Shown: positions 7,538 through 14,780 of the stretch, in pieces
Position numbering within the stretch: position 1 is the stretch's first letter
Layout of the letters: the number at the start of each line of letters is the position of its first letter
Origin: Chryseobacterium sp. KLBC 52
GTDB taxonomy: Bacteria > Bacteroidota > Bacteroidia > Flavobacteriales > Weeksellaceae
NCBI RefSeq assembly: GCF_003347605.1
Contig: NZ_QDFZ01000005.1
Span: 1 to 64,000, forward strand
Direction of reading: 5' to 3'
Length of the DNA stretch: 64,000 nt
Notes under the pieces: generated by a model
What the model saw: the letters and a program-made list of their open reading frames with translations, nothing else
Told to the model about the DNA's origin: nothing
Database searches by the model: none
Program-made: the position numbers and the translations under genes

Positions 7538-8134
7538 ATGATGCAGGACATTTTAAAACAAATTACCTTACCGGAATGGTTCGGAGTCTTATTTTCAGTC
7601 ATTCAGGTTTTACTGGCCCGTAAAAACAACGTCAACAACTATCTTTTCGGAATCGCGGGGATTCTGCTTACGCTGTATGTGATGCTTACTTCCAAGCTCT
7701 ACGCTGAATTTACCTTAAACCTTTATTATCTGATCATGAGCATCTACGGATGGTTATACTGGAAATTCGGGAAACAAAAATCCGAAATGGAAATCTCTGT
7801 TACCACCACCACAGAAAAATGGATTACCGGAGGGATTGTTTTGGGTACTTTTATCTTATTCTGGTCTTTTCTTACTCACTTTACCGATTCGGATGTTCCT
7901 GTTTGGGATTCTCTGGTAAGTGCTTTTGCGTGGGCAGGAATGTGGCTGATGGCGAGGCGCAAAATTGAAAACTGGGTGATACTGAATGTCAGCAATATCA
8001 TTTCGATCCCTTTGATGATTCACAAAGAATTATATCTCTATGCTGCTTTAACCTCATTTTTATTTCTAGTAGCTATTTCCGGATATATAGAGTGGCAAAA
8101 ATTGATTAAATCCAAAGCTAATGCTGAGCACTAA
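7538..8134 (+). CDS. pnuT: PnuC-family transporter, probably thiamine transporter PnuT
   Basis: A 198-aa, mostly hydrophobic protein with about seven membrane segments and PnuC-family features: a central LYAEFTLNLYYLIMSIYGWLYW split here as LYAEFTLNLYYL and IMSIYGWLYW, and a late aromatic-rich NWVILNVSNIISIPL. PnuC proteins are facilitators for vitamin-type nucleoside precursors; members under a TPP riboswitch in Bacteroidetes are assigned to thiamine uptake (PnuT). Assignment here rests on the riboswitch immediately upstream. Its last 14 bp overlap the next gene. No thiamine pyrophosphokinase gene, a frequent partner, is seen. Confidence 0.88.
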   Translation: MMQDILKQITLPEWFGVLFSVIQVLLARKNNVNNYLFGIAGILLTLYVMLTSKLYAEFTLNLYYLIMSIYGWLYWKFGKQKSEMEISVTTTTEKWITGGIVLGTFILFWSFLTHFTDSDVPVWDSLVSAFAWAGMWLMARRKIENWVILNVSNIISIPLMIHKELYLYAALTSFLFLVAISGYIEWQKLIKSKANAEH

Positions 8135-9152
8135 AGATATCAGACAAGAACTTCATGGAGCTTCCAGAATCTCTGATGAGGTAATGCAATATATTCATGA
8201 AGAAGGATTACTTAAAATATGGGTTCCCCAAAAATACGGAGGGCTGGGCTATCGTTTTGAGGAAGGACTTAAAGCATTATTTGGATGGGCTCAAACCGAT
8301 GGCAGTTTTGGCTGGATGCTGACGCTGTGTGCCGGAGCCAATTATTTTTCCAGAAATGTAAAACCTGAAATTGCTGAATTATTGTTCACCCATTCTGAAA
8401 CCTGCTTTGGTGGCAGCGGAATGGTGGGAGGAACTGCAGAAAAAATAGACAACAGCCACTATCTGATCAACGGTTCATGGAATTTTGCAACAGGAGCACC
8501 TCATCTTACCCATTTTACATTGAATGCCAAGATGACGGAAAACGGGAAACCAATACTGGATGGCAATGGCAATGAAATAGTTCGGTCATTCATTATTCCG
8601 AAAGAACAGGCTCAAGTGATTCCCAACTGGAAATCTATGGGAATGAAAGCCAGCGGCACCTATTCATTCACTGTTGAAAATGCTATTGTGAGTGAAGAAT
8701 ACGGTTTTGTTTACGATATCTTTTTCACCAATGATATCCTGGACAGCATTCCGTTCCGGGTCTTTGCAGACTTGACGCTGTTGGTCAATTATTTGGGAAT
8801 GGCTTCTCATTTTATTGAAGAGGCCGTATTGATTCGTCCTGAGATCCATTTCAAAAGTTTCGCAGAGTCTGTTGAAAAGCATTTGGAAAAAGTATTGCAA
8901 ATTGCCGGAGAAGTAGAAAATATACTCGGTGATCACAAAGATATTTCCGAAGGATATCAAAACGAAATTCACCAATATGGAGTAGAGCTGGTTCAAAAAC
9001 TATCCCATCAGATCCTTACGGTCTACACCCAGTTAGGAATCCGGGCAACGGATACTAATTCTGCAGTATATCAGGTGTTTTGTGATTACTTTACAGCTGC
9101 TATGCATTTTAATTTCAGACCTTCTGCCAATGATCTGGATTTTTCTTTCTGA
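8121..9152 (+). CDS. acyl-CoA dehydrogenase-like flavoprotein
   Basis: The 343-aa protein follows the acyl-CoA dehydrogenase fold: an alpha-helical N-terminus with VPQKYGGLGYRFEEGLKAL, a middle beta domain with the flavin-region pattern GSGMVGGTAEK and SWNFATGAPHLTHF, and a helical C-terminus. It is about 40 aa shorter than usual, and the C-terminal Arg-x-x-GG-type motif of true dehydrogenases is not evident, so substrate and even redox chemistry are open; a group D flavin monooxygenase-like role is an alternative. It overlaps pnuT by 14 bp, so it is translationally coupled and probably under the same TPP riboswitch, which is unexpected. Confidence 0.75.
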   Translation: MLSTKDIRQELHGASRISDEVMQYIHEEGLLKIWVPQKYGGLGYRFEEGLKALFGWAQTDGSFGWMLTLCAGANYFSRNVKPEIAELLFTHSETCFGGSGMVGGTAEKIDNSHYLINGSWNFATGAPHLTHFTLNAKMTENGKPILDGNGNEIVRSFIIPKEQAQVIPNWKSMGMKASGTYSFTVENAIVSEEYGFVYDIFFTNDILDSIPFRVFADLTLLVNYLGMASHFIEEAVLIRPEIHFKSFAESVEKHLEKVLQIAGEVENILGDHKDISEGYQNEIHQYGVELVQKLSHQILTVYTQLGIRATDTNSAVYQVFCDYFTAAMHFNFRPSANDLDFSF

Positions 9153-9200
9153 GTATAAAATTGCTTGTTAATACACTTTTTATCGCATAGGAATATTCTT

Positions 9201-9247
9201 TTATGACTGGCGTCATAAAGTAATTTTTTGTTATTTCACTATATTTG
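9201..9247 (+). promoter_or_regulatory. perfect Crp/Fnr-like palindrome plus consensus -7 element
   Basis: TTATGACTGGCGTCATAA (9201-9218) is a perfect 7+4+7 inverted repeat. A perfect -7 box TATATTTG follows at 9240-9247, starting 30.5 bp from the palindrome centre, so the palindrome would sit near -42. No TTG occurs at -33, as expected for an activator-dependent promoter. It points to the 74-aa gene at 9323. Confidence 0.6.
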
Positions 9248-9322
9248 GAATAATAAAACTAACCATGAAATAAGCCAACATAAAAACTTGTTAAACTAAA
9301 AAATAGAAGATTATCAAAGATT

Positions 9323-9547
9323 ATGAAAGACTTATTTTCATTAAGCGGCAAGAGGAAGGATCATGTTATTATGCACCTAAAAAATGAGATGTATCCCATG
9401 ATTGAAAATGATAACTGGATTACGGTTACAGTTAAAAAGTGGTGTCATACAATGATTGTATCCTATTTGATTTGCAATGGTTTAGTTGCTTTAACGATTG
9501 TAAGAACAAAATTTCTTCCATTTTATGAAAAATATACCGTTTTGTAA
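9323..9547 (+). CDS. small hypothetical protein, 74 aa
   Basis: Not recognised. The product is basic at the N-terminus (KRKDHVIMHLKNEMYPM), with one hydrophobic stretch at about residues 47-62 (SYLICNGLVALTIV), so it may be membrane-associated. It has no lipobox or signal peptide. Support for a real gene comes from the promoter and palindrome at 9201-9247 and the ATG start 75 nt downstream, not from family membership. No terminator is evident after the stop. Confidence 0.5.
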   Translation: MKDLFSLSGKRKDHVIMHLKNEMYPMIENDNWITVTVKKWCHTMIVSYLICNGLVALTIVRTKFLPFYEKYTVL

Positions 9548-9612
9548 TTTTTTCTTTTTTGAGAATATAGTTATAAGATCTTAAATTCTTCATTATTTAA
9601 AACAATACTGAA

Positions 9613-9966
9613 ATGAAATTGAAAATATTATCCATCGTTTGGGGCGTTGTGGATTTAAACAGAGCAATTGCATTTTGGTGTGAAGCTTTGCATTATAAAA
9701 TAAAGAATGAGCCTGATGCTGATTTCGCCATTCTGATCCCAAAGGAGGGAGATGGAATACAGCTGTCATTAAAAGTAACCAGTTCGGAAGAGCCCAAGAG
9801 ACATCATATGGATCTGATAACGGATAATCAGCAGCAGGAAGTAGAGCGGCTTCTTAGTATCGGGGCTGGAAAAATGCCAGGCTGGAATTACGAAGACGAT
9901 GCTGATTATGTGGTTCTTCTGGATCCGGAAGGAAATTCATTTTGCGTTGTACAGCAAAACAAATGA
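9613..9966 (+). CDS. VOC-family (glyoxalase/bleomycin-resistance-like) protein
   Basis: A 117-aa protein with two beta-alpha-beta-beta-beta modules typical of the vicinal oxygen chelate fold: IVWGVVDLNRAIAFWCEAL at the start and YVVLLDPEGNSFCVVQ at the end. Metal-ligand positions are only partly conserved, with His70-type (RHHMDL) and a terminal Glu (DPEGN) visible. Single-domain VOC proteins include dioxygenases, isomerases and antibiotic-binding proteins, so the substrate is unknown. It is convergent with a GNAT gene with only 14 bp between stops. Confidence 0.85.
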   Translation: MKLKILSIVWGVVDLNRAIAFWCEALHYKIKNEPDADFAILIPKEGDGIQLSLKVTSSEEPKRHHMDLITDNQQQEVERLLSIGAGKMPGWNYEDDADYVVLLDPEGNSFCVVQQNK

Positions 9967-9980
9967 TACCTGAAAAGCAT

Positions 9981-10517
9981 CTATTCTGTAACCCATTCTT
10001 CACGAAGAACTGCATAAATAATATCATCCACCCATCTATTTTTCCAGAACAGACTTTTCCTGAAATGTCCTTCCTTTCTTAAACCGATTCTTTCCATCAG
10101 TTGAATAGACGCTGTATTGTCAGGATCCACTGAAGCTGTAATTCTGTGTTTGCTCAAATCATTAAAAAGATAATTAATAACACCCTTTAAAGCCTCGGAA
10201 GCATATCCTTTACCATGAAAAAAGGTACTCAATGTAATTCCCAATTCCACCTGTGCATTTTCATCTCCTGTAAAATGAACTCCAATATCTCCAATTACTG
10301 CTTTTGAATCTTTATCTGTAATCAACAGTTGGTACCAGCTTTCAGGCTGATTGAATTCTTTTGTATTTCTTTGGATAAAACTTTCTACTTCTTCCAGTGT
10401 TTCAGGAATCCAGCCTTGAAATTGATTCGCTTCTGCATCGGAACGGTAATCAAAAATGTCCTGTTTGTCATCAATCGTAATATCCCGTAAAAGTAATCGT
10501 TCTGTATAAAGTTGCAT
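9981..10517 (-). CDS. GNAT-family N-acetyltransferase (RimJ/RimL-like)
   Basis: A 178-aa acetyltransferase of the Acetyltransf_3 type: it starts with TERLLLRDITIDDKQDIFDY, contains the acetyl-CoA loop region ELGITLSTFFHGKGYASEAL (pyrophosphate-binding R/Q-x-x-G-x-A variant HGKGYA), and continues with HRITASVDPDNTASIQLMERIGLRKEGH split across the family's C-terminal motif. The substrate may be a ribosomal-protein N-terminus, an amino acid or a small amine; this cannot be told from the sequence. It is transcribed alone toward the VOC gene. Confidence 0.9.
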   Translation of the reverse strand: MQLYTERLLLRDITIDDKQDIFDYRSDAEANQFQGWIPETLEEVESFIQRNTKEFNQPESWYQLLITDKDSKAVIGDIGVHFTGDENAQVELGITLSTFFHGKGYASEALKGVINYLFNDLSKHRITASVDPDNTASIQLMERIGLRKEGHFRKSLFWKNRWVDDIIYAVLREEWVTE

Positions 10518-10640
10518 GATTCTAATATAATTTCAGACAAAAATAGGATTAATTGGGAAGCTACTCAATGGAAAGTGATGGATTTTATAGTCATTGAACC
10601 TGTTTTCTCTAATTTTAATTCAATAAAAATGATAAAATAG

Positions 10641-10670
10641 TTGCAGATATCATTTAAATACTTACTTTTG
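10641..10670 (+). promoter_or_regulatory. promoter of the tRNA-Ala gene
   Basis: TTG (10641-10643) and TACTTTTG (10663-10670) are spaced by 19 bp, a full match to the Bacteroidetes promoter consensus. The -7 box ends 20 bp before the mature tRNA 5' end. Confidence 0.75.
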
Positions 10671-10690
10671 TACCGCCTTACAATAAAGAC

Positions 10691-10764
10691 GGGGGATTGG
10701 CGCAGTTGGCTAGCGCGTTTGACTGGCAGTCAAAAGGTCACGGGTTCGAATCCCGTATTCTCCA
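10691..10764 (+). tRNA. tRNA-Ala (anticodon GGC)
   Basis: A complete 74-nt cloverleaf: acceptor GGGGGAT pairs with ATTCTCC, including the G3-U70 wobble that identifies alanine tRNAs. The D stem is GCGC/GCGC, the anticodon stem TTTGA/TCAAA closes a loop CTGGCAG with anticodon GGC, and the T arm is ACGGG/CCCGT with TTCGAAT. The CCA end is not encoded (A followed by CTA). Its 3' 14 nt plus the next base are duplicated at 22070-22084, which makes this gene the probable integration target of a mobile element. Confidence 0.95.
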
Positions 10765-10771
10765 CTACAGC

Positions 10772-10796
10772 AAAGCCCTTTTCTTAAGGGCTTTTT
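10772..10796 (+). terminator. rho-independent terminator of tRNA-Ala
   Basis: A 9-bp stem, AAAGCCCTT (10772-10780) with AAGGGCTTT (10786-10794), is followed by a T run to 10796. Confidence 0.85.
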
Positions 10797-11071
10797 ACAT
10801 ATTCAGGATTTTGAAACGCTCCGTTTTTTCTGGAAAAATAGAATAAGATGTCAGGAAAGTGACTGTATAAAGGATAAGCAGCGAAACTCTGAAGAAGTTA
10901 TCCAAGAATTACAACCTGATACTGTCAACTTTAAAAATCTTCACAATAAACCTTAAACAGGAACAAAGTAGGGGAATCATTATTAGAAAAGATAATTAAT
11001 TCAATATCTTTGAAAAGAATAAGCAGATGATGATTCTGCTGTATACAGAACCTTGCATTTCCTAATAGAAT
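10797..11071 (+). other. 275-bp gap with a start-less open stretch
   Basis: The frame from about 10804 to the TAA at 10954-10956 is open for 50 codons and reads protein-like (for example SEEVIQELQPDTVNFKNLH near its end), but no usable start codon was found and the frame runs back into the tRNA terminator. It may be a gene fragment left next to the tRNA integration site. No family was recognised. A perfect -7 box TATCTTTG lies at 11005-11012 and probably serves the HAD gene. Confidence 0.3.
11005..11012 (+). promoter_or_regulatory. -7 element upstream of the HAD hydrolase
   Basis: TATCTTTG matches the -7 consensus and ends 59 bp before the start codon. A TTG at -33 is not evident. Confidence 0.4.
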
Positions 11072-11872
11072 ATGGAACAGATTAAATTAATTGTGACAGA
11101 CATGGATGGTACATTTCTCAATTCCAGCCATGAAATGAGCCCTGAGTTTTCAGAAGTTTACAAAGAACTGAAAAAAAGAAACATTGTATTTGTACCCGCA
11201 AGCGGAAGACAGATGCCGGGCATTACCCATTATTTCGGAGATATAGAAAGTGAGATCGGTTTTATTGCTGAAAACGGAGGCTACGTGATCTATAAAGATC
11301 AGGAACTTTTTGCCGATACGCTGGAATACAAATATATTGTTGAAATCATTAAAGCTGTCCGTGAAATACCAGGTGCCAAAGCCGTATTATCAGCTAAGAA
11401 AATGGCTTATTATGAAACCGAAGACCAGGAATTTGTAGATTTCTTCTCAAAGTATTACACCGAAAATATGAAAAAGGACGACCTGACGGAAAAAATTGAT
11501 GATACCGCCTTTAAAATAGCAGTGTATCACCCTGAAGGTTCTGAAAAATTTTTGTATCCGGCTCTTAAAAGATTTGAAGAATTTGGTCTGGAAATAGTTA
11601 TTTCAGGAGCGCACTGGCTGGATGTGATGAATAAGGATATCAATAAAGGAAACGCTCTGAAAATCCTTCAGAAATCATTAAACATTTCTCCTGAAAATAC
11701 AATGGCTTTCGGAGATTATATGAATGACATAGAAATGCTGAAGAACGCCAAATATTCTTACGCAATGAAAAATGCCCACCCGAATGTAAAAGAGGTCGCT
11801 AATTTTGAAGCATGTACCAATGACAGCTTCGGAGTTCTTAAAACGATAAAAGATTATCTGCATGTGAATTAA
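11072..11872 (+). CDS. Cof-type HAD-IIB family phosphatase
   Basis: A 266-aa cytoplasmic phosphatase of the YidA/Cof group. HAD motif I is DMDGTFLNSS (nucleophile Asp10, acid/base Asp12), motif II is VPASGR, the conserved Lys lies in NKGNALKILQ, and motif IV is AFGDYMNDIEML. The IIB cap occupies about residues 85-195. Substrates of such enzymes are sugar phosphates, FMN or PLP; the specific one cannot be assigned. It is the first gene to the right of the tRNA-Ala and is followed by a truncated regulator. Confidence 0.92.
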   Translation: MEQIKLIVTDMDGTFLNSSHEMSPEFSEVYKELKKRNIVFVPASGRQMPGITHYFGDIESEIGFIAENGGYVIYKDQELFADTLEYKYIVEIIKAVREIPGAKAVLSAKKMAYYETEDQEFVDFFSKYYTENMKKDDLTEKIDDTAFKIAVYHPEGSEKFLYPALKRFEEFGLEIVISGAHWLDVMNKDINKGNALKILQKSLNISPENTMAFGDYMNDIEMLKNAKYSYAMKNAHPNVKEVANFEACTNDSFGVLKTIKDYLHVN

Positions 11873-11898
11873 TTCATCCCTAAAAACTATAACCCAAT

Positions 11899-12117
11899 AT
11901 GAATAGGAGTAAATCAACCCAAAGGAAACCTGCTAAAGCATGCTATGAGCATATCGGCGGAAAATTAGGCCAGCTTCTTTTAGAACAATTCCTGGAGAAA
12001 GGCTGGATTGCTAAAGAAAATCCGGCAGACCGCCACTACTACATTACGGATAAAGGACAGGAGGAATTTACAAAACTTGGTCTTGACCTTTCAAAAATAA
12101 GGCTGAATAAGAAGTGA
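11899..12117 (+). pseudogene. remnant of a winged-helix (ArsR-like) transcriptional regulator
   Basis: The 72-aa frame matches only the C-terminal part of a family of winged-helix regulators, in which a segment like CYEHIGGKLGQLLLEQF is followed by a wing-like HYYITDKGQEEFTKLGLDL. The N-terminal DNA-binding domain (about 130 residues in full-length members) is absent, and the sequence upstream of 11899 does not encode it in any frame. An ATG is present, so a short peptide could be made, but DNA binding is unlikely. Family assignment is from recognition of the C-terminal pattern and is moderate. Confidence 0.5.
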
Positions 12118-12176
12118 AAAAATGGTGAAACTATAAAGTTTTGCATTTCAATGTATTCTATTGTATTAAATAATAA

Positions 12177-12205
12177 AAAGATGAACCTTTCAAGGGTTCA
12201 TCTTT
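12177..12205. terminator. bidirectional terminator
   Basis: An 11-bp stem, AAAGATGAACC (12177-12187) with GGTTCATCTTT (12195-12205), lies between convergent transcripts: the plus-strand regulator remnant and the minus-strand hydrolase operon. A-rich and T-rich flanks suit both directions. Confidence 0.85.
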
Positions 12206-12228
12206 ATTGTTTAGAAAACAATTGGAAT

Positions 12229-13050
12229 TTATGATCTGATAAATTCCAAAAGGTCTTTGTTGATGGTTGGATGTTCCGTAGTCGGCATGCCGTGAGGGAA
12301 CCCCGGATAAGTGATCAGCTTTCCGTTCTTTAATAATTTAATTGATTTCAATGCTGCATTGGCAATAGGAACAATTTGATCATCTTCACCATGCATCACA
12401 AGGACAGGAATATCCACTGCTTTTAAATCTTCGGTTAAATCTGTTTCTGAAAAGGCTTTGATCCCGTCATAATGAGCTACGATTCCTCCCATCAGACCCT
12501 GTCTCCACCAGTTTCTCTGAACACCGTCTTTTACATGGGCACCTTCTCTGTTGTAGCCATAGAAAGGGAAAGTCAGATCATAATAAAACTGGTTCCTGTT
12601 GTTTAATGTCTGTTCCCTGATATTGTCAAAAACTTCCATGGAAACGCCGTCAGGATTATTCTCACTCTTAACCATTACCGGTGGAATGGCACTGATCAGT
12701 ACTGCTTTCTTAGCTCTTCCATTGGAATATTTATTGACATAACGGATGACTTCAGCACCGCCTGTTGAGTGACCGATGTGTACAACCTCCTTCAGATCTA
12801 AAAAATCAACCAGTTCTGCAGCATCAGAAGCATACTGTTCAATAGTGTGATTATAAATATTCTGACTGGAACGTCCGTGGCCTCTTCTGTCATGGGTAAC
12901 CACTCTGAATCCTCTCTGTAAAAAGAAAATAACCTGTGCGTCCCAGTCATCAGATGATAAAGGCCATCCATGGTGAAACATCAGTACAGGTCCCTGTCCC
13001 TGATCTTTGTAAAAAATTTCTGTTCCGTCTTTTAATGTTAGTGTGCTCAT
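12229..13050 (-). CDS. alpha/beta hydrolase, non-haem chloroperoxidase/arylesterase type
   Basis: A 273-aa hydrolase with catalytic Ser95 in GHSTGG, Asp223/224 in HGEDDQIVP and His253 in GFPHGMP, and an oxyanion-hole motif FHHGWPLSSDDWD. This set is typical of the cofactor-free haloperoxidase (perhydrolase)/aryl esterase group; annotated haloperoxidase activity is usually a side reaction, and an esterase or lactonase role is more likely. It is the last gene of a minus-strand group with cupin, DUF1275, peroxiredoxin and DsbA-like genes. A close paralog of identical length is at 49674. Confidence 0.92.
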   Translation of the reverse strand: MSTLTLKDGTEIFYKDQGQGPVLMFHHGWPLSSDDWDAQVIFFLQRGFRVVTHDRRGHGRSSQNIYNHTIEQYASDAAELVDFLDLKEVVHIGHSTGGAEVIRYVNKYSNGRAKKAVLISAIPPVMVKSENNPDGVSMEVFDNIREQTLNNRNQFYYDLTFPFYGYNREGAHVKDGVQRNWWRQGLMGGIVAHYDGIKAFSETDLTEDLKAVDIPVLVMHGEDDQIVPIANAALKSIKLLKNGKLITYPGFPHGMPTTEHPTINKDLLEFIRS

Positions 13051-13102
13051 ATTGTTTATTTTTAATGTTATGATGGATTGTATTTAAAATAATAGGATTT
13101 GA

Positions 13103-13621
13103 TTAATAGGCAGTATTTTCACGTACCAGCTGGAAAAGGTCTTCGGCACTGCCATTGAATTTATTTCCGTTAATGAAAAAAGAAGGAGTTCCGTTCACTC
13201 CGCTCATGATCCCACTTTCAAAATCTGTATCTACTTTTTCTGCCAATTCCTGTCTATGAATATCTGCTCTGAATTGAGGAATATCTAAACCCAGTTTTTC
13301 TGCAAGCTTTAACGGGAGCATGTCATTCAGAAATTCCTGGTTTTCATAAATAGCATCATGCATTTCCCAGAATTTTCCTTGTAAAGAAGCCGCTTCTGCT
13401 GCCAGTGCTGCCGTTCTTGCATACTGATGCATTTCTGACAGAGGAAAATTTCTGAATACAAATCTGATCTGGTCTCCGAATTCTTTCATTAACTCTTTAA
13501 GAACCGGATAAGCTGCTCCGCAGAAAGGACACTGATAATCTCCATATTCTACAATGATTAAGCTGGCATTTGAGTTGCCCTGGGTGTGGTCAGCATTGCT
13601 GACTGATGGTTTAAGTGACAT
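13103..13621 (-). CDS. DsbA-family thioredoxin-fold protein (Thioredoxin_4)
   Basis: A 172-aa thioredoxin-fold protein with active-site Cys31-Pro-Phe-Cys34 in EYGDYQCPFCGAAYP, an inserted helical domain (about 65-130) and the cis-Pro loop GVNGTPSFFINGNKF near the C-terminus. There is no signal peptide, so unlike periplasmic DsbA it is predicted to work in the cytoplasm as a disulfide reductase or isomerase. It lies 2 bp from the peroxiredoxin stop side and is probably co-transcribed with it, which suggests that it reduces the peroxiredoxin; this partner role is inference. Confidence 0.9.
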   Translation of the reverse strand: MSLKPSVSNADHTQGNSNASLIIVEYGDYQCPFCGAAYPVLKELMKEFGDQIRFVFRNFPLSEMHQYARTAALAAEAASLQGKFWEMHDAIYENQEFLNDMLPLKLAEKLGLDIPQFRADIHRQELAEKVDTDFESGIMSGVNGTPSFFINGNKFNGSAEDLFQLVRENTAY

Positions 13622-13623
13622 AA

Positions 13624-14085
13624 TTATTTCGTGTTAAGGTTTTCTAACGCTTCTAAAATTCCGTCTGCACCGGGATTGATCGCGGTGGGAGAGAGGTAGC
13701 TCCACTCGATGATGCCGTCTTTATTAATGACAAAAAGAGCTCTGTTGCATTCTCCTTCTTCGTCATTGTAAACACCATATTTCCTGGCTGTTTCTCCTTT
13801 GGCTTCAAAGTCTGCAAGCAGTGGGAAGTGCAGGTTTCTGGATTGTGAAAATGCCAGGTGGCACCATTTGCTGTCTACGGAAATTCCGAAAATCTCCGCA
13901 TCATATTTTTTGAAATACTTCAGCATTTCGTTGTATAATGCCATCTGGTCACTGCACACCGGACTCCAGTCTGCAGGATAAAATACAAGGATAACATTTC
14001 GTCCTCTGAATTCGGATAAGGTAATTTTCTGATCCGGGGTTGCAAATAATGTAAAATCAGGGGCAATCTTATTTTTTTGTAGCAT
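13624..14085 (-). CDS. AhpC/TSA-type peroxiredoxin
   Basis: A 153-aa peroxidase with the Prx core FYPADWSPVCSDQMALYNE: peroxidatic Cys44 is in a PxxxSxxC context, a Thr-to-Ser variant of the usual PxxxTxxC. Two further cysteines (KWCHLAF and GECNRAL) could serve as resolving residues. There is no signal peptide. It reduces hydrogen peroxide or organic hydroperoxides and needs a thiol donor; the DsbA-like protein encoded directly downstream is a candidate. It is spaced 3 bp from the DUF1275 gene, so one operon is very likely. Confidence 0.92.
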   Translation of the reverse strand: MLQKNKIAPDFTLFATPDQKITLSEFRGRNVILVFYPADWSPVCSDQMALYNEMLKYFKKYDAEIFGISVDSKWCHLAFSQSRNLHFPLLADFEAKGETARKYGVYNDEEGECNRALFVINKDGIIEWSYLSPTAINPGADGILEALENLNTK

Positions 14086-14088
14086 AGG

Positions 14089-14775
14089 TTAGTTTTTAAT
14101 CGTTGGTATTATTAAGGTACAGATGAGTAGTAAGCCGGCCGGAAACATCAGCGTCCAGTTTCCTAAATAAAAGAGTAGAAAAGGAGCTGCTGAAGCACCG
14201 GAAAGAAAGCCTGTCCATAAGAATAATAAATGGAAAATATTCTCTTTGTATTCATCCCTCTTGTCGGCATCATTACTCATCATAAGCAGGGCAGCAGTTT
14301 TTGCCAGGCTGTTTAAAGTTCCCGTCACAAAATCGGTATTGATCTTTTGATTACCCACCGAAGTGACGATGGTATTCATAAGGCCCATCGAAAAACCGAT
14401 TACTGCTATAGACACTCCATGGGCAATATGCTCATAGTAATCAGTGATACTGTAAAGGATCATGATGCCGGAAACTGTGTAGAAGATCATCTTTGTGCTT
14501 CTGAACTTCTTTGATAATGATAGACACGTTCCTGTATAAATCCCTGCCAGAAAAAAGCTGATTACAATGGCAGAACTGATGATAACACCATATTTTTCAC
14601 TGAAAACTGCTGCACCTAATTGGGTTGTATTGCCGCTCATAAAAGAAACATAGGTTTTCCATTGTATCAGCCCTGTAGCATCTGTATATCCTGCAATAAA
14701 GGCCAGAAATACTGCTAGTTTCTCCTGTATTCTGACAGAAATATCAGAGACACGGAGCTTTGTTTGCGGAAGCAC
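14089..14775 (-). CDS. DUF1275 (YoaK-type) inner-membrane protein
   Basis: A 228-aa protein with about six hydrophobic segments and the DUF1275 pattern: FIAGYTDATGLIQWKTYVSFMSGNTTQLG at the N-terminus (seen as AGYTDATGL and FMSGNTTQLG) and IVTSVGNQKINTDFVTGTLNSL in the middle (seen as NTDFVTGTL). The GN-T-Q and FVTGTL signatures are characteristic. Function of the family is unknown; a transporter role is often supposed. It sits between a cupin and a peroxiredoxin in a tightly spaced operon, 5 bp after the cupin gene. Confidence 0.88.
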   Translation of the reverse strand: MLPQTKLRVSDISVRIQEKLAVFLAFIAGYTDATGLIQWKTYVSFMSGNTTQLGAAVFSEKYGVIISSAIVISFFLAGIYTGTCLSLSKKFRSTKMIFYTVSGIMILYSITDYYEHIAHGVSIAVIGFSMGLMNTIVTSVGNQKINTDFVTGTLNSLAKTAALLMMSNDADKRDEYKENIFHLLFLWTGFLSGASAAPFLLFYLGNWTLMFPAGLLLICTLIIPTIKN

Positions 14776-14780
14776 AGGTG

